DNA of 64,000 bases from Bordetella sp. LUAb4 (GTDB lineage: Bacteria; Pseudomonadota; Gammaproteobacteria; Burkholderiales; Burkholderiaceae_B), in contig NZ_JAHPZX010000002.1 of the NCBI RefSeq assembly GCF_021325795.1, forward strand, positions 806,001 through 870,000. Direction: 5' to 3'. The notes below the pieces were generated by a model. The model was not told the DNA's origin. It searched no databases and saw nothing but the letters and a program-made list of their open reading frames with translations. Numbering within the stretch: the first letter of the stretch is position 1; each line of letters begins with the position of its first letter. Positions 10,542 to 19,733 of the stretch are shown here, piece after piece. A program made the position numbers and the translations under genes.

Positions 10542-11720
10542 ATGCCGGACCGTGCCATGCCTCTTCGCTTCCTGCCCGCCCGCGCAATAGCTGCCCGCGT
10601 TGCCCGCGCTGTCGTGCTTACCTGCCTGCGCGCGACGGCAGTCTGCGCGTTACCGCTGGCGCTGCCGGCCCACGGCGCCCCCGCCTCGCATGGCCCCGCG
10701 CCCTCGTGGCAAACGTTGGAACTGGGCCGCAGCGGCCATCACTACCCCTTCCCGGTCTACGCCAACGTCGACCTGGCCAACGCGCACCTGGACAAGATCC
10801 GCCACGTGCTGATCATCGTCCATGGCCTGAACCGCAACGGCGACGACTACTTCCAGACCGGCGCGAATATCCTGGCCCTGAGCCCCGGCGCCGATGCCGA
10901 CACCCTGCTGATCGCGCCCAAATTCCCCGCTGCCATCGACCGCGGCTTCGACAAGATGCCGGTCTGGAGCCATGGCCGCTGGTCGGCCGGCGAAGCCAGC
11001 ATCAAGTCCGCGCGGCGCCCCGCGCCGGTCAGTTCCTTCGAGGTCATGGATGACCTGCTCGCCCGCGTTGCCGATACCCGCCGCCTGCCCTTGCTGCAAG
11101 ACGTGGTGATCGCCGGCCATTCCGCGGGCGCGCAACTGGTCCAGCGCTATGCCGTCTTCAACGCGGTGGACGAACGCATCAAGCGCGGCGGCGTCAACCT
11201 GCGCTACGTCATCGCCAATCCTTCGTCCTATGTGTATTTCTCCAGGGACCGCCCCAAGGGCGACGGCAACACCTTCGCCGCATTCAACCCCGGCCAGTGC
11301 CCCGATTACAACCTCTACAAGTACGGCCTCGACCGCCTGCCGGCGGAACTGCCGCCCAGCGGAGTCGGACCGGCCACGCCCGCACAAGAGGCCGTGCGCC
11401 TGGCGCGGCGCTACGCCGGCCGGTCGGTGACCTATCTGCTGGGCGGCGACGACACCAACCCCGAACACCGCCTGCTGGACAAAAGCTGCGCCGCCGAAGC
11501 GCAGGGGGCCACCCGCCTGGCGCGCGGCAAGGCCTATGTGAACTACGAGAAATGGCTGCCCGCTAACCACAAGCTGAAAATCGAACACCAGGCTTACGAA
11601 GTCGCCGGCGTCGGCCACGACAGCCGCCGCATGTTCAATTCGGAGTGCGGCGTGCGGGAATTGGTCGGCACACGCGCGCAAGCCGTGACCGGCGCCGCCA
11701 CCTGCTCGGCCCTGCGCTGA
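10542..11720 (+). CDS. Secreted alpha/beta hydrolase
   Basis: 392 residues from ATG 10542 (ATG 10557 is an alternative; a TTG at 10464 would add 26 residues ahead of the signal peptide). A long signal sequence with a hydrophobic core (RAVVLTCLRATAVCALPLAL) ends near APA at 46-48. The mature part has the VHGLNRNG loop (94-101) expected to carry the oxyanion hole, and the nucleophile elbow GHSAG (192-196, Ser194). A late GHDS motif may supply the catalytic His. This fits a periplasmic or exported esterase-type hydrolase; the substrate is unknown. It lies 162 bp after the LysR gene, in the same direction. Confidence 0.8.
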   Translation: MPDRAMPLRFLPARAIAARVARAVVLTCLRATAVCALPLALPAHGAPASHGPAPSWQTLELGRSGHHYPFPVYANVDLANAHLDKIRHVLIIVHGLNRNGDDYFQTGANILALSPGADADTLLIAPKFPAAIDRGFDKMPVWSHGRWSAGEASIKSARRPAPVSSFEVMDDLLARVADTRRLPLLQDVVIAGHSAGAQLVQRYAVFNAVDERIKRGGVNLRYVIANPSSYVYFSRDRPKGDGNTFAAFNPGQCPDYNLYKYGLDRLPAELPPSGVGPATPAQEAVRLARRYAGRSVTYLLGGDDTNPEHRLLDKSCAAEAQGATRLARGKAYVNYEKWLPANHKLKIEHQAYEVAGVGHDSRRMFNSECGVRELVGTRAQAVTGAATCSALR

Positions 11721-11906
11721 TCTTCCCGAGATAATCCCCTGATCCACGAGGTGCTTGGACGCAGCGATTCCACCGGTTTGGTATCGTATCGGCACGCCAT
11801 ACGGGCCGGCAGGACCACCTTGACGGCCAAACACCACATCGGTCGCGCGTGCAGCCGTCGCGCCGCGCGCTACCGTCGCACCGACTCATACAGGTTTAAG
11901 CAACTC

Positions 11907-12452
11907 ATGTCCCTGGAATCGAACTACCACGCCATCCTGCAATCGCTGGGCGAGGACCCTGATCGCGAAGGCTTGCGCGACACGCCCAAGCGCGCCGCCA
12001 AAGCCATGCAGCACCTGTGCCAGGGCTATGCCCAATCCCTGGACGAAATCGTCAACGGCGCGCTGTTTTCCTCCGACACCAGCGAAATCGTGCTGGTCAA
12101 GAACATCGAGCTGTATTCCCTGTGCGAACACCACATCCTGCCTTTCATCGGCAAGGCGCATGTGGCCTATCTGCCCAAGGGTAAGGTGCTGGGCCTGTCC
12201 AAGGTGGCGCGTATCGTCGACATGTATGCACGCCGGCTGCAGATCCAGGAAAATCTCAGCCGCCAGATCGCCGAGGCCGTGCAGCAGGTCACCGGCGCAT
12301 CGGGCGTGGCGGTGGTGATCGAAGCGCAGCATATGTGCATGATGATGCGCGGCGTGGAAAAACAGAATTCGTCCATGGTGACTTCGGTCATGCTGGGCGA
12401 GTTCCACGACAACCCGGCCACGCGTGCGGAATTCCTCACGCTGATACGTTGA
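11907..12452 (+). CDS. folE: GTP cyclohydrolase I
   Basis: 181 residues from ATG 11907 ([10 protein letters not shown]); the frame is open further upstream but that part is not conserved. FolE converts GTP to 7,8-dihydroneopterin triphosphate, the first step of folate and pterin synthesis. Zinc ligands are visible as Cys73 and His76 in CEHH, and Cys144 in QHMCMMMRG. The rest follows the short bacterial FolE form. It is followed 59 bp later by an FKBP gene in the same direction. No riboswitch was recognised in the 186-bp leader. Confidence 0.95.
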   Translation: MSLESNYHAILQSLGEDPDREGLRDTPKRAAKAMQHLCQGYAQSLDEIVNGALFSSDTSEIVLVKNIELYSLCEHHILPFIGKAHVAYLPKGKVLGLSKVARIVDMYARRLQIQENLSRQIAEAVQQVTGASGVAVVIEAQHMCMMMRGVEKQNSSMVTSVMLGEFHDNPATRAEFLTLIR

Positions 12453-12511
12453 TACGCATTTCCTCATCACCCAGCCAGTGCGCTACTGGCATCGCTTATC
12501 CAGGACTTCTG

Positions 12512-12919
12512 ATGAATCAATCCCGCATTCTTTTCGCCGCCGCCGCACTGGCCTTCGCCGCCGTGGGCCATGCCCAATCCAACGCCGTCCAGACCCTGCC
12601 TTCAGGCGTGCGCGTCGAGACGGTCACCGCCGGCAAGGGCATCAACCCGACCGCCGACAGCACCGTCACGGTGAACTACCGCGGCACCCTGACCAACGGC
12701 ACGGAATTCGACAGCTCCTACAAGCGTAACGAACCCATCTCCTTCAGCCTGCGCCAGGTCATCCCCTGCTGGACCGAAGGGATCCAGAAAATGGCCGTCG
12801 GCGGCAAGGCTGTGCTGTTCTGCCCCGCCAAGACCGCCTACGGCTCGCGTGGCGCCGGCGGCGTGATTCCGCCGAACGCGGACCTCAAGTTCGAAGTGGA
12901 ATTGATCGGCGTCCGTTGA
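12512..12919 (+). CDS. Periplasmic FKBP-type peptidyl-prolyl isomerase
   Basis: 135 residues from ATG 12512. A cleavable signal peptide (MNQSRILFAAAALAFAAVGHA) precedes one FKBP domain with the characteristic VTVNYRGTLTNGTEFDSSY, the IPCWTEGIQKM helix and the terminal IPPNADLKFEVELI strand. The enzyme isomerises Xaa-Pro bonds in exported proteins. It is a minimal single-domain form without the dimerisation region of FkpA. Two cysteines (in IPCW and LFCP) lie in the FKBP core. Confidence 0.92.
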   Translation: MNQSRILFAAAALAFAAVGHAQSNAVQTLPSGVRVETVTAGKGINPTADSTVTVNYRGTLTNGTEFDSSYKRNEPISFSLRQVIPCWTEGIQKMAVGGKAVLFCPAKTAYGSRGAGGVIPPNADLKFEVELIGVR

Positions 12920-12937
12920 TTCCGTTCGCCGCCGGCA

Positions 12938-12956
12938 GGCAACCGCCCCGGTTGCC
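12938..12956. terminator. Hairpin between convergent fkpA-like and bglX genes
   Basis: A 7-bp perfect stem (GGCAACC with GGTTGCC, 5-nt loop) lies in the 46-bp gap between two convergent genes. There is no T-run, so termination would need Rho or be weak. Confidence 0.35.
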
Positions 12957-12965
12957 ACCGCGGCC

Positions 12966-15344
12966 TTACCGGCCCTTGCCCGCCAACACCTCGAAATTGG
13001 CCGCCTTCACGTCTTCTGAATCCAGTCCGATGTAGACGTTGAAGCGCCCGGGCTCGACCACGCGTTTCAGGTCATTGTTGTAGAAGGACAGGTCATCCTG
13101 CTGAATGGTGAAGGTGACCTCTTTCTGCTCCCCCGCCTTCAGCATGATCTTCTCGAAGCCCTTGAGTTCCTTCACGGGACGGCTGATGGATGCCACCGGA
13201 TCCTGCAGGTAGAGCTGCACCACCGTGGCGCCGTCGCGCGTGCCGGTATTGCGCACCGTCACGGTGGCGCGCACGATATTTCCCATCGGCACCGACGTTG
13301 CCGAGAGCTTGACGTCCGACACGTCGAAGGTCGTGTAGCTGAGCCCGTAGCCGAAGGGGAACAAAGGCCCATTCGGCGCATCGAAATAGCGCGACGTGTA
13401 CTTGTCCGGATGCTGCGGATCGAACGGCCGGCCGGTGTTCAGATGGTTGTAGTACATAGGGATCTGGCCGACCGAACGCGGGAAGGTCATCGGCAGCTTA
13501 CCCGACGGATTGACGTCGCCGAACAGCACGTCCGCCACCGCGTGGCCGCCCTCGGTCCCGGCGAACCACGTTTCCAGCATCGCGTCGGCATTGTCCTTTT
13601 CCCAGCCCAGCGCCAGCGGCCGGCCGTTCATCAACACCACCACCAGCGGCTTGCCCGTCGCCTTCAGCGCCTTGAGCAATTCTTCCTGACCGCCCAGCAG
13701 CGTGATGTCCGAACGGCTGGACGCCTCGTGCGCCATGCCCTGCGTCTCGCCAACGACCGCGACCACCACGTCCGACTGCTTCGCCGTCTCGACGGCTTCA
13801 TCGATCAGTTGCTGGCGCGTGCGCGGATCGTCCTCGACGTCCTTCTCGTAGAGGTTCAGATACTTGACGATCTCCGGGTCATCGACCACGTTGGCACCGC
13901 GCGCATACAGCAGCGTGGCCTTGTCGCCGACCGCGTCGGCCAAGCCCTGGTACAGCGACACCACCTGCCCCGGCACGCCAGCCGCGGACCAGTTGCCCAT
14001 CATGTCGCGCTGGCTCTTGGCCAGTGCGCCGATGACGGCGATGGTGCCCTGCTTCTTCAAGGGCAAGGTCTGCTTGTCGTTCTTCAGCAGCACCAGGCTC
14101 TGTTGCGCCACTTCACGAGCGGCCTGGCGGTGCAGGCGGTTCTCGGCATTGGTATCCGCCGGATCATCGGCCGCCACGCCAACGTGGCGATAGGCGTTCT
14201 GGAACAAACCCAGGTCGTACTTGACGCGCAACACGTCGCGCACGGCACGGTCGATGTCGGCCTGCTTGATACGGCCGGCCTGCAGCAGCGGCTTCAGGTT
14301 CTGGCCATACATGGAATCGCTCATGCTCAGGTCCGCGCCGGCCGAGATGGCCAGGCGCGAAGCATCCGCGCCATCGGCGGCCACGCCATGCTTGATCATC
14401 TCCATGATGGCGCCGTGATCGCTGATGGTCACGCCCTGGAAGCCCCATTGCTTGCGCAGGATGTCCTGCAGCAGCCATTTACTGGCGGTGGCCGGCACGC
14501 TGTTGACGGCATTCAGCGAGATCATCACGCCAGCCGCGCCCGCCTCGACCGCTGCCTTGTAGGGCGGCAGATAGTCCTGGAACAGGCGCTGCGGACTCAT
14601 GTCCACCGTGTTGTAATCGCGGCCGCCCTCGATGGCACCGTAGGCAGCGAAGTGCTTGACCGCGGCCAGGATATTGCCCGGCGCGGCCGGATCCGCGCCC
14701 TGGTAGGCATGGACCAGCGTGGCGCCGATGCGCGACACCAGATAGGTATCCTCGCCAAACCCTTCGGAATTGCGGCCCCAGCGCGGATCGCGCGAGATGT
14801 CGACCATGGGCGAGAACGTCATGTTCAAACCGTCGGCGCTGGCCTCCACCGCGGAGATGCGGCCGCTCTTGGCCACCGCGTCCATGTCCCACGTCGACGC
14901 CAGCCCCAGGCCGATGGGGAAGATCGTGCGATGGCCGTGCAGGACGTCGTAGGCGAAGAACAGCGGAATCTTCAAGCGGCTGCGCACCGCGGCGTCCTGC
15001 AGCACGCGGATGTCCGGCCGGGTCACCGTATTGAATATGCCGCCGACCTTGCCGGCCTCGATGTCGCGGATCAACACGTCCTTGTGCGCATCGGGCCCGG
15101 CGTCCACGCTGACCAGGCGCAACTGGCCGATCTTCTCGTCCAGTGTCATCTTCTTCATCAGCGCGGTGACATAGGTCTCGCGGTCCTCGCCGGTTACCGG
15201 GCGGTGGGTATCACCCATCGTGGCGGGCTTGGCTTGCTTGGCCTGCGCGGCTTGCGTGCCTTGCGCATGGGCGGGCGCGGTGGCCAGGCTCAGGAGTGAA
15301 AGGCCAACGCCCAGGCCCAGGCCCAGCTTGCGGATTTTTATCAT
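12966..15344 (-). CDS. bglX: Periplasmic beta-glucosidase, glycoside hydrolase family 3
   Basis: 792 residues from ATG 15344, chosen because a signal peptide (MIKIRKLGLGLGVG..., cleavage after AHA near residue 27) starts there; a GTG at 15383 would add 13 residues ahead of it. GH3 N-terminal barrel: KHFAAYG near 230 and the nucleophile Asp309 in VTISDHGA. Then the GH3 C-terminal domain and a fibronectin III-like end. The enzyme removes terminal beta-linked glucose from oligosaccharides in the periplasm. It is transcribed away from the CoA-transferase operon and shows no sugar transporter next to it. Confidence 0.92.
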   Translation of the reverse strand: MIKIRKLGLGLGVGLSLLSLATAPAHAQGTQAAQAKQAKPATMGDTHRPVTGEDRETYVTALMKKMTLDEKIGQLRLVSVDAGPDAHKDVLIRDIEAGKVGGIFNTVTRPDIRVLQDAAVRSRLKIPLFFAYDVLHGHRTIFPIGLGLASTWDMDAVAKSGRISAVEASADGLNMTFSPMVDISRDPRWGRNSEGFGEDTYLVSRIGATLVHAYQGADPAAPGNILAAVKHFAAYGAIEGGRDYNTVDMSPQRLFQDYLPPYKAAVEAGAAGVMISLNAVNSVPATASKWLLQDILRKQWGFQGVTISDHGAIMEMIKHGVAADGADASRLAISAGADLSMSDSMYGQNLKPLLQAGRIKQADIDRAVRDVLRVKYDLGLFQNAYRHVGVAADDPADTNAENRLHRQAAREVAQQSLVLLKNDKQTLPLKKQGTIAVIGALAKSQRDMMGNWSAAGVPGQVVSLYQGLADAVGDKATLLYARGANVVDDPEIVKYLNLYEKDVEDDPRTRQQLIDEAVETAKQSDVVVAVVGETQGMAHEASSRSDITLLGGQEELLKALKATGKPLVVVLMNGRPLALGWEKDNADAMLETWFAGTEGGHAVADVLFGDVNPSGKLPMTFPRSVGQIPMYYNHLNTGRPFDPQHPDKYTSRYFDAPNGPLFPFGYGLSYTTFDVSDVKLSATSVPMGNIVRATVTVRNTGTRDGATVVQLYLQDPVASISRPVKELKGFEKIMLKAGEQKEVTFTIQQDDLSFYNNDLKRVVEPGRFNVYIGLDSEDVKAANFEVLAGKGR

Positions 15345-15484
15345 TGAGTCGACGTTCCAGCTTATGGGGGGCGGCGTCTCCACGCAGCCAGCCCGTTGTC
15401 AGTTGAAGGCCGAGTTTGCCACAGGACAGGAAAACTCCTGCCGCGCATGCGGGTTTTCCTGAATATGGCGGTGGCGGCCGAATA

Positions 15485-15507
15485 AGTAGGATGTCCAACA
15501 TCCTACT
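15485..15507. promoter_or_regulatory. Perfect palindromic operator upstream of the CoA-transferase operon
   Basis: Arms AGTAGGATGT (15485-15494) and ACATCCTACT (15498-15507) are perfect inverted repeats around CCA, ending 46 bp before the CoA-transferase start. This size and symmetry suit a FadR/FCD-type GntR dimer, and such a regulator is encoded in the operon (16775-17515). The pairing of site and regulator is inference. Confidence 0.6.
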
Positions 15508-15553
15508 ACGTGCACCCTGAGGCACGGCATAACAACCAGGAGACAAGACGGCC

Positions 15554-16735
15554 ATGGCTGTACCCTATCTGCCGCTGAAGCGGTTCGTCGTCCTCGACCT
15601 TTCGCGTGTCCGTTCCGGCCCTGCCGCCGTGCGGCAGTTCGCCGATTGGGGCGCCGACATCATCAAGGTCGAAGAGCCCAGCGAGGTCAAGGATGACAAG
15701 CCGGGCGGCGCGGCGAAGTTCAGCGACTACCAGAATACCCATCGCAACAAGCGCAGCCTGACGCTGAACCTGAAGGATCCGCGCGGCAAGGCTCTCTTCC
15801 TGGAACTGGTCAAGCGCGCCGACGTGCTGGTGGAAAACTATCGCCCATCGGTAAAAAAGAAGCTGGGCATCGACTATGAATCCCTGCGCGCCATCAATCC
15901 GCGTCTGGTGTATGCCAGCATCTCCGGCTTCGGCCAGGACGGCCCCTATGCGGACCGTCCGGGCCTGGACCAGATCGCCCAGGGTTTGGGCGGCATCATG
16001 TCGGTGACGGGTGAGCCTGGCCATCCGATGCGCGCCGGCATTCCCATCGCCGATCTGAGCGCGGGCCTGTTCGCCGCCATCGGCATCCTTATCGCCTTGT
16101 TGGAACGCGAGCAAAGCGGCCAGGGCCGCTGGGTGCAGACGTCGCTGTTGCAGGCCCAGGTCTGGATGATGGATTTCCAGGCCACGCGCTGGCTGATCGA
16201 CGGCGAAGTGCCGGGCCAGTCCGGCAACGACCATCCCACCAGTGCGCCTACGGGGGTCTACCCCACCGCCGACGGCTACATCAATATCGCGGCCATGGGC
16301 TCGACCATGTTCAACCGCCTGTGCGAAGTGCTGGGCATGCCGGAAATGAGCAAGGACCAGCGTTTCCTCGAAGCCGGCCTGCGGGTGGAAAACCGTGGCG
16401 ACCTGAACCGGGAGATCATCGCCCGCACCCGCACGCGGGACAGCGCCGACTGGATCGCCGCATTGAACGCGGCCGGCGTGCCTTGCGGCCCCATCCTGTC
16501 CATGGACGGCACCTTCGCCAATGAGCAGGTGCGGCATCTGCGCATGACGCGCCAGGTGGAACATCCGCGCAAGGGGCCCATCACCATCATGGCCCAGCCG
16601 GTGAACTTCAGTGACGGCGAACTGCCGCCACCGCGGCCCGCGCCGGAAACGGGCGCGAACACGGCTGAAATTCTCGAATGGCTGGGCGTGGATGGTGCCG
16701 AGTGCAGCCAATTGCGCGCTGCCGGCGTGGTGTGA
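15554..16735 (+). CDS. CaiB/BaiF family (class III) CoA-transferase
   Basis: 393 residues. The N-terminus (PLKRFVVLDLSRVRSGPAAV, then DWGADIIKVE), the central NLKDPRGKALFLELVKRAD and VLVENYRP, and PGLDQIAQG with the presumed catalytic Asp139 mark this family, which moves CoA between an acyl-CoA and a carboxylic acid through an Asp-bound anhydride. AGGAGA lies upstream of the ATG. Downstream are a GntR regulator, an enoyl-CoA hydratase and a Bug binding protein, so the likely job is to activate an imported organic acid to its CoA ester. The substrate cannot be read from the sequence. Confidence 0.9.
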   Translation: MAVPYLPLKRFVVLDLSRVRSGPAAVRQFADWGADIIKVEEPSEVKDDKPGGAAKFSDYQNTHRNKRSLTLNLKDPRGKALFLELVKRADVLVENYRPSVKKKLGIDYESLRAINPRLVYASISGFGQDGPYADRPGLDQIAQGLGGIMSVTGEPGHPMRAGIPIADLSAGLFAAIGILIALLEREQSGQGRWVQTSLLQAQVWMMDFQATRWLIDGEVPGQSGNDHPTSAPTGVYPTADGYINIAAMGSTMFNRLCEVLGMPEMSKDQRFLEAGLRVENRGDLNREIIARTRTRDSADWIAALNAAGVPCGPILSMDGTFANEQVRHLRMTRQVEHPRKGPITIMAQPVNFSDGELPPPRPAPETGANTAEILEWLGVDGAECSQLRAAGVV

Positions 16736-16774
16736 CACCATCGGCTCCCCCAAAGCTCGCATTCTGGAATTTAT

Positions 16775-17515
16775 ATGGCAGCCTCCGACGTCGCCACCGC
16801 CCTGCCCTTCGGCAGCCTGACCCGGCCCGACAACCTGCCTGACGAGATCGCCCTGCAAATTCGCGGCAAGATCGTCAGCAAGGCTTTCGAGCCCGGCCAA
16901 CGGCTGCCGACGGAGTTCGAGCTGTCGCAGATTTTCGGCGTCAGCCGCAACGTGGTGCGCGAGGCCATCGCCCGGCTCAAGCTGTCCGGCTATATCGAAA
17001 CGCGCCGCGGCGTGGGCAGCTTCGTCGCCACCGACGCCGGCCAACAGCACTTCGCGCTGACGCCGCAGGAACTGCTGCAGGCCGATGCGCTGGAACAGGT
17101 CTACGAGCTGCGCGTGGAGATCGAAGCCGGCGCCGCGGCCCTGGCCGCGCGCCATCGCACCGCCGCGCAACTGGCGACGTTGCGCGAGGCCCTGGCCAAG
17201 GTGGACGCGTCGACCGACGATTGGCGCATTGGCGCGGACCGGGCAATCGACTTCCACATGGCGGTGGGAGAAGCCACCAACAATCCGTATTTCGTGCGCC
17301 TGCTGGGCCACTTCAGCCGCGTGATCGGCGACGCGGTGCGTACGCTGCGCTACAGCAGCACGGGCACCGACCGCATGAAGCAGATCGAGACCGAGCATCA
17401 TCAGATTTTCGACGCCATCGCGGCGGGTGACAGCGAAGCGGCCCGCGCGGCGATGCGCCGGCATCTGGAGCACGGCATGAAAAGACGCAAAGCAATGCTC
17501 AAGGAGAAGCAATGA
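16775..17515 (+). CDS. GntR-family (FadR/FCD subfamily) regulator
   Basis: 246 residues. An N-terminal winged helix (about 25-85, with PGQRLPTEFELSQIFGVSRN) is followed by an all-helical FCD domain containing Asp/His residues of the usual metal-binding pattern (DFHMAVGEATNNP, ETEHHQIFDAI, RRHLEHG). It starts 39 bp after the CoA-transferase and overlaps the hydratase gene by 4 bp (ATGA), so regulator and enzymes are co-transcribed. It probably responds to the acid or CoA ester handled by the operon and binds the palindrome at 15485-15507 (inference). Confidence 0.92.
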   Translation: MAASDVATALPFGSLTRPDNLPDEIALQIRGKIVSKAFEPGQRLPTEFELSQIFGVSRNVVREAIARLKLSGYIETRRGVGSFVATDAGQQHFALTPQELLQADALEQVYELRVEIEAGAAALAARHRTAAQLATLREALAKVDASTDDWRIGADRAIDFHMAVGEATNNPYFVRLLGHFSRVIGDAVRTLRYSSTGTDRMKQIETEHHQIFDAIAAGDSEAARAAMRRHLEHGMKRRKAMLKEKQ

Positions 17516-18327
17516 ACGTCGAACGACTACTGCAGGACAGCATCACCGAAAACATCATCGTGGAAAAGCGCGGCAATGCCGGCTGGATCACCTTCAACGA
17601 TCCGGAGCGCCACAACGCGGTGTCCTACGCCATGTGGGAAGCCATCCCCCCTGCCCTGCAAGCCTTCCAGGACGATCCGGATATCCGCGTGGTGGTGTTG
17701 ACCGGCGCCGGTGAAAAGTCCTTCGTCAGCGGCGCCAACATCTCGCAGTTCGACAAGCTGCGTTCCGGCGAAGAAGCGGTGCAGGCCTATGAACGCGTGG
17801 CCGAGGCCGCCCAGTTGGCGCTGTACGACTACGACAAGCCGACCATCGCCCGCATTCGCGGCTATTGCATAGGCGGCGGGCTGAACATCGCCCTGTGCTG
17901 CGACCTGCGCGTGGCCTCGGACGATAGCTCGTTTTCCATTCCCGCCGGCAAATTGGGCTTGGGCTATCGCATGACGGCGATCCGCAATCTGGTGACGGCG
18001 GTGGGGCCGGCCAATGCGCTGGAGATTTTCCTGACCGCCAATCGCTACAAGGCCGCGCAGGCACGTGAATTGGGCCTGCTGCACAAGGTGACGGCAGCCG
18101 CCGAATTGGACGCCGCGCTGGACACCTATATCGCGCAGATCGCCGCCAACGCACCGCTGACGCTGCGCGCCGGCAAGAAGATGATCCGCCAGATGCAGCA
18201 ATTGGGACCGGAAGTGGACCAGGACGCCATGACGCGCCTGGTGCTGCAGTGTTTCGAGAGCAACGACTATCGCGAAGGCCGCAAGGCGTTCGCGGAGAAG
18301 CGGGCGCCGGTGTTCAACGGGACGTAG
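17512..18327 (+). CDS. Enoyl-CoA hydratase/isomerase family protein
   Basis: 271 residues with the crotonase fold. Visible motifs are the oxyanion-hole segment FVSGANISQFD (near 73-83), the CoA-site helix IGGGLNIALCCDLRVAS (near 120-136) and FSIPAGKLGLGY just after it. Members hydrate, isomerise or cleave acyl-CoA esters; the key acid residues that would separate these activities cannot be assigned safely here. Translationally coupled to the GntR gene. With the CoA-transferase it suggests a beta-oxidation-like route for an imported acid. Confidence 0.88.
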   Translation: MNVERLLQDSITENIIVEKRGNAGWITFNDPERHNAVSYAMWEAIPPALQAFQDDPDIRVVVLTGAGEKSFVSGANISQFDKLRSGEEAVQAYERVAEAAQLALYDYDKPTIARIRGYCIGGGLNIALCCDLRVASDDSSFSIPAGKLGLGYRMTAIRNLVTAVGPANALEIFLTANRYKAAQARELGLLHKVTAAAELDAALDTYIAQIAANAPLTLRAGKKMIRQMQQLGPEVDQDAMTRLVLQCFESNDYREGRKAFAEKRAPVFNGT

Positions 18328-18544
18328 TTTCCCGACGCTTCGAATGTCATCGCGGTATCCGCTACCGATGCCAGGCCGCTCGCGGCCCGGCAGGGGGACG
18401 GCTTGCCTGTCGCAGCGGCAAGCCCTGCAACGGCGCTACCCGCGGTGGCAACACCTTTATCCGGATGGACGATCAAGCGGCAGCGACTAGCCGCAAATTC
18501 ATCCGGCACCTGATGGACCTTCATCGACAACAACGGAGACAACG

Positions 18545-19522
18545 ATGAAATCGAACATGGCCAGCATGATCCTGGCGGCGAGCGCCGCCTTCGCGGTGGC
18601 ACCGGGCGGCGCCCAGGCCGCCTATCCCGACCAACCCATCCGCCTTGTCATCGGCTATGCCGCCGGCGGTACCACCGATATCCTGGCGCGCGCCCTGGGC
18701 GAACAGTTGGGCAAGTCGCTGAACCAGTCGGTCATCATCGAAAACAAACCGGGCGCGGCGGGCAACCTGGCCGCTTCCTACGTGGCGCAGGCCAAGCCGG
18801 ACGGCTACACCCTGTTCATGGCCACCGTCGCCAGCCACGGCATCAACCCGGCGCTGTACAAGAACCTGGGCTATGAACCGGTCAAGGGCTTCGCGCCGGT
18901 CGGCATGGTGGCGGCCATCCCCCTGGTGCTGATCGCCAATCCCAAGCTGCCGGCGAAGAATGTCGAGGAACTGGCCGCGCTGTGCCGGGAAAAGCCGGGC
19001 ACCATGAATTACGCGTCCAGCGGCAATGGCTCGCCGGTGCATCTGGCGGGCGCGATGTTCGCACAGGCGGCGAACGTGAACATCGTGCACGTGCCCTATC
19101 GCGGCGGCGCGTTGGCGAATACGTCGGTGATGACCGGCGAGACCCAATTCAGTTTCGCCACGCTGCCGGCCGCGCTGCCGCAAGTGAAGGCGGGATCCCT
19201 GCGGGCCTTGGCGGTGACGACCAAGGAGCGGTCCGATCAGTTGCCCGACGTGCCCACTGTAAGCGAGACCAAGGGTTTCGCGGGCTATGAGATCAATACC
19301 TGGAATGCCATCATGGCGCCCGCGGGCACGCCGCCGGCGGTGGTGGAGAAGCTGAATCAGGCCATCAAGCAGGCGATGACTTCGCCGGAACTGGTCAAGC
19401 GCTTCCAAGGCGAAGGCGCGACGCCCAAGACCAGCACGCCGCAGGAGCTGGCGACCTTCGTCGACGCCGAGCTGAAGAAATGGGCCGGCGTGGTCAAGAG
19501 CGTGAACATCAAGCTGGACTGA
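18545..19522 (+). CDS. Bug (TctC) family periplasmic solute-binding protein
   Basis: 325 residues. Signal peptide ends near GAQA (residues 22-25), followed by the family start YPDQPIRLVIGYAAGGTTD and ENKPGAAGNLA. Bug proteins are the binding subunits of tripartite tricarboxylate transporters and were named from Bordetella, where they occur in large families; many lack linked membrane subunits, as here. GGAGAC lies just before the ATG. A 217-bp gap without other features separates it from the hydratase gene. Likely ligand: the carboxylate metabolised by the upstream enzymes. Confidence 0.92.
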   Translation: MKSNMASMILAASAAFAVAPGGAQAAYPDQPIRLVIGYAAGGTTDILARALGEQLGKSLNQSVIIENKPGAAGNLAASYVAQAKPDGYTLFMATVASHGINPALYKNLGYEPVKGFAPVGMVAAIPLVLIANPKLPAKNVEELAALCREKPGTMNYASSGNGSPVHLAGAMFAQAANVNIVHVPYRGGALANTSVMTGETQFSFATLPAALPQVKAGSLRALAVTTKERSDQLPDVPTVSETKGFAGYEINTWNAIMAPAGTPPAVVEKLNQAIKQAMTSPELVKRFQGEGATPKTSTPQELATFVDAELKKWAGVVKSVNIKLD

Positions 19523-19612
19523 GAGGGCTCGCCCCGAGGCGCTACGCGCGTCCCCCTCCAGGGGGCGGCACTGGCGGACCGGCAAAGCCGGCTCCGCTGT
19601 GCCCTCGATCGA

Positions 19613-19640
19613 AAAAGCCTGTGCAATTACACAGGCTTTT
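19613..19640. terminator. Bidirectional Rho-independent terminator
   Basis: An 11-bp stem (AAAAGCCTGTG, 19613-19623; CACAGGCTTTT, 19630-19640) encloses a 6-nt loop and carries an A-run on one side and a T-run on the other. It lies between the rightward Bug gene and the leftward Nudix gene and can end both transcripts. A second GC-rich hairpin (CCCCCTCCAGGGGG type) lies at about 19550-19565. Confidence 0.85.
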
Positions 19641-19733
19641 GTTCTTTGCCCTGGGGAAGGCCGCAGGAGCCACCACCGGCCACCACGGGCAACCAAGCGC
19701 GAAGCTCGCTGGCGCCAAGCGAGCTTTGGTGGC

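Noticed and set aside
13410-15299. Long rightward open frame opposite the GH3 beta-glucosidase
   Set aside because: His/Arg/Gln-rich shadow frame; the leftward frame carries the GH3 motifs and signal peptide.
19523-19612. Mobile element remnant after the Bug gene
   Set aside because: The GC-rich CCCCCTCCAGGGGG-type sequence is a hairpin of the sort common between genes in this bacterial group; no transposase or terminal repeats are present.
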